From Methanimicrococcus sp034006575 (GTDB lineage: Archaea; Halobacteriota; Methanosarcinia; Methanosarcinales; Methanosarcinaceae): a stretch of 8,645 nucleotides of DNA. Positions 6,236 to 8,645 of this stretch are shown here, piece after piece. The position numbers and the translations under genes were made by a program. How positions within the stretch are numbered: the first letter of the stretch is position 1; each line of letters starts with the position of its first letter. The notes beneath the pieces were generated by a model, which had not been told where the DNA came from, ran no database searches, and was given only the letters and a program-made list of their open reading frames with translations. The DNA lies in assembly GCA_034006575.1 (NCBI GenBank), contig JAVESN010000076.1:1-8645 (forward strand), in the 5' to 3' direction.

Positions 6236-6421
6236 TTTAATGTCACCTGTTAATGAATTTTATTTAAAAATATTTGTCGTGATAAAAATTATCAAAGTTA
6301 TCATGTACATAAAAAACTTCAATAGAGCGTTTTCATCGTATTTTTTTAAAATGAGACTTGCATCTATTTAATATTTTCTCTAATATATAGGGCTCTTTCA
6401 TCCATTTTTATATCTCTTAAT
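6236..6421 (-). promoter_or_regulatory. Promoter and possible operator region of the ferredoxin-reductase operon
   Basis: 186 bp between cofC and the ferredoxin gene. It contains a perfect palindrome TGATAA-AAA-TTATCA (6280-6294), with a further TTATCA at 6298-6303 spaced nine bases from the previous one. AT-rich TATA candidates are CTATATATTAG (complement of 6380-6390) and a TTTTTAAATA stretch near 6264-6273; I cannot choose between them. No gene is supported; the longest ATG frame on the minus strand near 6400 is 13 codons. Confidence 0.4.
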
Positions 6422-7075
6422 TTATTTATGCGTTAAAATTTGATTGATAAAATCAAAGATTTCTCCAAAACCGTATTTTATAATCTCTTCCAAATCCTCC
6501 GGCTCATCCATGTCGGCCGCCGCTTCTAAAGAGTTATAAATTTTACACTCGAAGCGCTTTCTCTTCGCTTCTTCTCTATGTTTTTCAAAACTGTTTCCGT
6601 AATAACTGACTTCAAATATATCTGGCGAGCCGATGTACATCATATTTGTGCCGCCGTCTTTTCCGGGAGCGATTTTAACGAGCTCTTTGAAATTGAGTTC
6701 GGATTCCCACTCCTTTATCATGTCGACGACGTTTTCTTTTTTCAACAACGCCAAGTCCGCCATGACGATTAACACAGGCTCTTTTAACTCTTTTAAATAA
6801 GCATTCACGGCTGTATTTAAATCACGGTCATCAAATTTTATTTTGATTTCAAAATCGGAGTTTGTTTCCGACAAAATATATCTTTTTTCGTCGGCCGTCA
6901 GCGCATTTTTTGAAAGAATTTCCGCTTTTGGAATTTCGGATTCTTTTAACGCGGTTAAAACATTTTTTAGAGAAAGTCTTGAGAAAATTTTCCGTTCTTC
7001 TTCTGTTAAAACAGGAGACAATCTTGATTTTGGATTGTCGGATTTATACGGAATAACGGTTTTAATGGCTCTCAT
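6422..7075 (-). CDS. cofC: 2-phospho-L-lactate (or phosphoenolpyruvate) guanylyltransferase, F420 biosynthesis
   Basis: CofC transfers GMP from GTP to 2-phospho-L-lactate (phosphoenolpyruvate in some lineages), making the activated side chain for coenzyme F420; it is cytoplasmic. The 217-residue protein shows the family pattern from end to end: the nucleotide-binding IPYKSDNPKSRLS at 8-20, DLN at 85-87, VMADLALL at 104-111 (most relatives have Pro where this has Ala109), PGKDGGTN at 137-144, and DMDEPEDL at 188-195. The start at ATG 7075 gives the expected MRAIKTVIPYK N-terminus. No ribosome site is visible, but a TATA-like GTTATAT lies 25 bases upstream of the ATG, which suits a leaderless mRNA. 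The upstream regulator gene is 149 bp away with its own possible terminator, so cofC is probably transcribed from its own promoter. Confidence is high. Confidence 0.92.
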   Translation of the reverse strand: MRAIKTVIPYKSDNPKSRLSPVLTEEERKIFSRLSLKNVLTALKESEIPKAEILSKNALTADEKRYILSETNSDFEIKIKFDDRDLNTAVNAYLKELKEPVLIVMADLALLKKENVVDMIKEWESELNFKELVKIAPGKDGGTNMMYIGSPDIFEVSYYGNSFEKHREEAKRKRFECKIYNSLEAAADMDEPEDLEEIIKYGFGEIFDFINQILTHK

Positions 7076-7081
7076 TCTTTT

Positions 7082-7107
7082 TTATATTCCCAATTGGGGG
7101 ATATAAC
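7082..7107 (-). promoter_or_regulatory. cofC promoter with overlapping palindrome
   Basis: TATA-like GTTATAT (complement of 7101-7107) is 25 bases upstream of the cofC ATG. Between them is a near-perfect palindrome, TATATTCCCAATTGGGGGAT with core CCCAATTGGG (7089-7098) and ATAT flanks on both sides. A repressor bound here would block transcription initiation. The TATA position predicts a transcript starting at or next to the ATG. Confidence 0.5.
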
Positions 7108-7165
7108 ATTAACGATTCAAGAATCAAATAAAAGGGATGCTTTAATTGTATTCGTGAGAAAATAT

Positions 7166-7200
7166 CAAAAATCCGGCAAACGAATCGTCGGAATATTTTG
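7166..7200 (-). terminator. Possible terminator of the metalloregulator gene
   Basis: On the minus strand CAAAATATTCCG (7200-7189) pairs with CGGATTTTTG (7175-7166), apart from a two-base bulge, across a 13-nt loop. The second arm itself ends in a U-run followed by ATATTTTC. It lies 25 bases past the stop codon of the regulator and upstream of the cofC promoter. Confidence 0.45.
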
Positions 7201-7224
7201 ATTTTTTTAAAACGGTGAAAAATA

Positions 7225-7698
7225 TTATTCCGGTTTTTGAGTTTTTAAATGTTTGCAAGTGCATTTTTCAACTTCGCCGGTTTTAAAATATTTTTTAAAA
7301 TGATCGATTTGGTTGCTGCCTTTTTCGGTGATTGCAAATTCGCAAAAGCTGAGAAAAACTTCATAGGTGTCGGGCGCAATCACGTGTTCCATTTTACAAG
7401 CATCGTCTTCGGCAACATTTTCTGAAACTCCGAGAGCGATTAAGAAATCTTTGATGGTCGTGTATTTCTTCTTTGTGGTGTTTGCGATTTCTTTTCCTTT
7501 TTGGGTCAACGTCACGCCGCCGTATTTTTCATAATTGATATGCCCGTCTTCCGTCAACTTTTTTAACATTCCCGTTACGCTGGACGGTCCGACGTCCAAT
7601 TCGCGGGAAATATCCTTCACTTGAGCATACCCTTTCTCACATACGATTTTATCGATCGTTTTTAAATAGTCTTCCTTTCTTTCGGTTGTCATGTTCAT
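7225..7698 (-). CDS. DtxR/MntR-family metal-dependent transcriptional regulator
   Basis: 157-residue two-domain metalloregulator, without the C-terminal SH3-like domain of full-length DtxR. Winged helix at 1-66: recognition helix around VGPSSVTGMLKKL (36-48), wing around YEKYGGVTLT (56-65). Dimerisation and metal domain at about 67-130. By alignment from memory with B. subtilis MntR and C. diphtheriae DtxR, the ligands would be Asp10 (MntR Asp8), Cys101 (DtxR Cys102), Glu104 and His105; the MntR ligands Glu11, His77 and Glu99 are replaced by Lys13, Tyr79 and Cys101. So iron or manganese sensing cannot be decided from sequence. The tail has CTCKH at 146-150, a possible extra metal site. Two starts are possible, ATG 7698 or ATG 7692; neither has a good ribosome site. 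It is divergent from the chelatase gene, so it may regulate it, itself, or a distant metal transporter. Confidence 0.85.
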   Translation of the reverse strand: MNMTTERKEDYLKTIDKIVCEKGYAQVKDISRELDVGPSSVTGMLKKLTEDGHINYEKYGGVTLTQKGKEIANTTKKKYTTIKDFLIALGVSENVAEDDACKMEHVIAPDTYEVFLSFCEFAITEKGSNQIDHFKKYFKTGEVEKCTCKHLKTQKPE

Positions 7699-8011
7699 CT
7701 CTTGCCGAAGCGTTTTTATTTTTTTATTTTTTTATTTTTTCTTATTTCCTTGTTATTTCTTATTTCAAAACGAAAATTGTTCTTTTAATAGAAACTTATT
7801 TCATATATCTGATTTTAAATTATATAAATATATTTCATCACTTCCTCATATTTTTTAATTTCGGATTTTTTTATATTGTTACATTTCTATTCATTTTTCA
7901 TACTTCATGTGATTTGACAATGCTTATATAACATAAAAACCTCTTGTATTGCTGTTACATATGTTTATTTTTCAAAAAACGTCAAATTGTTATGACAGGA
8001 ATTGAAATTTT
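7699..8011. promoter_or_regulatory. Divergent intergenic promoter region (regulator / chelatase)
   Basis: 313 bp, very AT-rich, no gene supported. For the chelatase gene, TTATATAA at 7924-7931 is a good TATA box, predicting a leader of roughly 55-60 bases, and AGGA at 7997-8000 is an acceptable ribosome site 11 bases before ATG 8012. For the regulator, the stretch AAATTATATAAATATATTT (about 7817-7835) could provide a TATA box on the minus strand. Next to the regulator start is a T-rich run (7709-7750) that makes its leader A-rich. I see no clear DtxR-type dyad. Confidence 0.5.
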
Positions 8012-8557
8012 ATGGTTAAAGAAACATTATTTTTAGTCGGTCACGGCAGCAAGTTGCCTTATTCTAAACAATTGTTGGTTGATATTTCTGAAAAAGTAAA
8101 AGCCAAAAACGAATTTGAAAATGTCGAAATCGGTTTAATGGAATTCAACGAACCTTCTATTCCGGACACATTGAAGAAAATAATCGAGGGCGGCTCTAAA
8201 AAAATCGTTGTCGTCCCCGTCTTTTTAGCGCTCGGAACGCACACGGAAAAAGATATTCCGCGCATTCTCGGCCTTTTAAAGGAGGAAGAAACGAAAGAAG
8301 AAGAGCACGAAGAAAAAGAACATGAAGAAAAACACGTATGTTGCGGTCATCGCAAAGAACACGGTCATCATGAAGGACATGGTCATCACGACGAACACCA
8401 ATGCCGCCGCCACGGCGGACACGGGCATCACCACCACCATCATCACCATGCCGACCCCGTCGACATTCCGGATGATGTTGAAATCATTTATAAAAAACCG
8501 CTCGGTGCCGATGACAGAATTGTTGAAATCATCATGGAACGCGCTTTAAAAGATTAA
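8012..8557 (+). CDS. cfbA: Sirohydrochlorin nickel/cobalt chelatase, CfbA/CbiX small type, with His-rich insertion
   Basis: Inserts a divalent metal into sirohydrochlorin. In methanogens the small homodimeric CbiX homologue (CfbA) inserts Ni for coenzyme F430 and can also insert Co for cobalamin. The start ATG 8012 gives the typical N-terminus LFLVGHGS. Active-site histidines are His11 (VGHGS) and His77 (LGTHTEKDIP), matching the two catalytic His of archaeal CbiX-S. The usual protein is about 120-145 residues; this one is 181 because residues 91-150 are an insertion before the last part of the domain (VEIIYKKPLGADDRIVEII). The insertion starts Glu-rich, then holds 21 His, Cys110, Cys111 and Cys131, and ends in a run of eight His (139-146). 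It probably stores or delivers Ni or Co to the active site; similar but shorter His-rich loops are known in the family. It is divergent from a DtxR-type regulator. Confidence 0.9.
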   Translation: MVKETLFLVGHGSKLPYSKQLLVDISEKVKAKNEFENVEIGLMEFNEPSIPDTLKKIIEGGSKKIVVVPVFLALGTHTEKDIPRILGLLKEEETKEEEHEEKEHEEKHVCCGHRKEHGHHEGHGHHDEHQCRRHGGHGHHHHHHHHADPVDIPDDVEIIYKKPLGADDRIVEIIMERALKD

Positions 8558-8570
8558 TTGAATATTGATC

Positions 8571-8645
8571 TTTTTTTTATTTTTTGTTTTGTTTTGTTTT
8601 GTTTTGTTTTGTTTTGTTTTGTTTTGTTTTGTTTTGTTTTGTTTT
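8571..8645 (+). repeat. T-rich tract and perfect (GTTTT)12 pentanucleotide array
   Basis: A T-run begins 14 bases after the chelatase stop, followed from 8586 to the window edge by twelve uninterrupted GTTTT units (60 bp), probably continuing beyond. It is the third place in this window where a T-rich simple array on the sense strand directly follows a gene. A transcript would be U-rich, so a terminator role is plausible. A perfect array also suggests recent expansion, or a site where assemblies break. Confidence 0.9.

Noticed and set aside
7699..8011. Cobalamin riboswitch upstream of the chelatase gene
   Set aside because: No B12-box-like sequence, and the region is too AT-rich and unstructured; such riboswitches are also not typical of methanogens.
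8322..8549. 75-codon + strand frame overlapping the His-rich part of the chelatase
   Set aside because: Out-of-frame reading of the same CAT/CAC-rich DNA; the main frame contains catalytic motifs on both sides.

Overview
The window looks like chromosomal DNA from a low-GC methanogenic archaeon, most likely of the Methanosarcinales (a Methanimicrococcus- or Methanolapillus-like member of the Methanosarcinaceae). Four things point there: a coenzyme F420 biosynthesis gene (cofC), a small CbiX/CfbA-type chelatase (nickel for coenzyme F430), an archaeal-lipid geranylgeranyl reductase paired with a small 2x[4Fe-4S] ferredoxin as in Methanosarcina, and archaeal-type signals (TATA boxes, AGGTGA/AGGAG ribosome sites, T-rich 3' ends). 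The genus is an inference; no rRNA or other marker gene is present.

Layout. 1-1857 (+): the 3' part of an S1-OB-DHH/DHHA1 RecJ-like phosphoesterase, open to the left edge. 1858-3090: about 1.2 kb without a credible gene, made of a T-rich simple-sequence array and then a degenerate tandem repeat with two long copies and one partial copy. The second copy is interrupted by a short segment flanked by a 12-bp direct repeat. 3091-4470 (-): a membrane-anchored coiled-coil RmuC protein. 4471-4868: promoter side of rmuC, two inverted repeats and an A/T array. 4869-6235 (-): ferredoxin and geranylgeranyl reductase, overlapping at ATGA. 6422-7075 (-): cofC. 7225-7698 (-): a DtxR/MntR-family metalloregulator. 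8012-8557 (+): a CfbA/CbiX chelatase with a long His-rich insertion, divergent from the regulator. 8586-8645: twelve perfect GTTTT units running into the right edge.

Functional links. Ferredoxin plus reductase is a self-contained unit that saturates archaeal membrane lipids. CofC (F420) and CfbA (F430) serve methanogenesis cofactors. The metalloregulator sits head-to-head with the nickel/cobalt chelatase, so metal control of that gene is possible but unproven. The coding content is ordinary for a methanogen. The unusual parts are non-coding: T-rich simple arrays on the sense strand directly after three genes, and the tandem repeat with a perfectly conserved 49-bp hairpin core. Among the proteins, the His-rich insertion and a hybrid metal site in the regulator stand out. 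I did not find a convincing new defence or mobile system.
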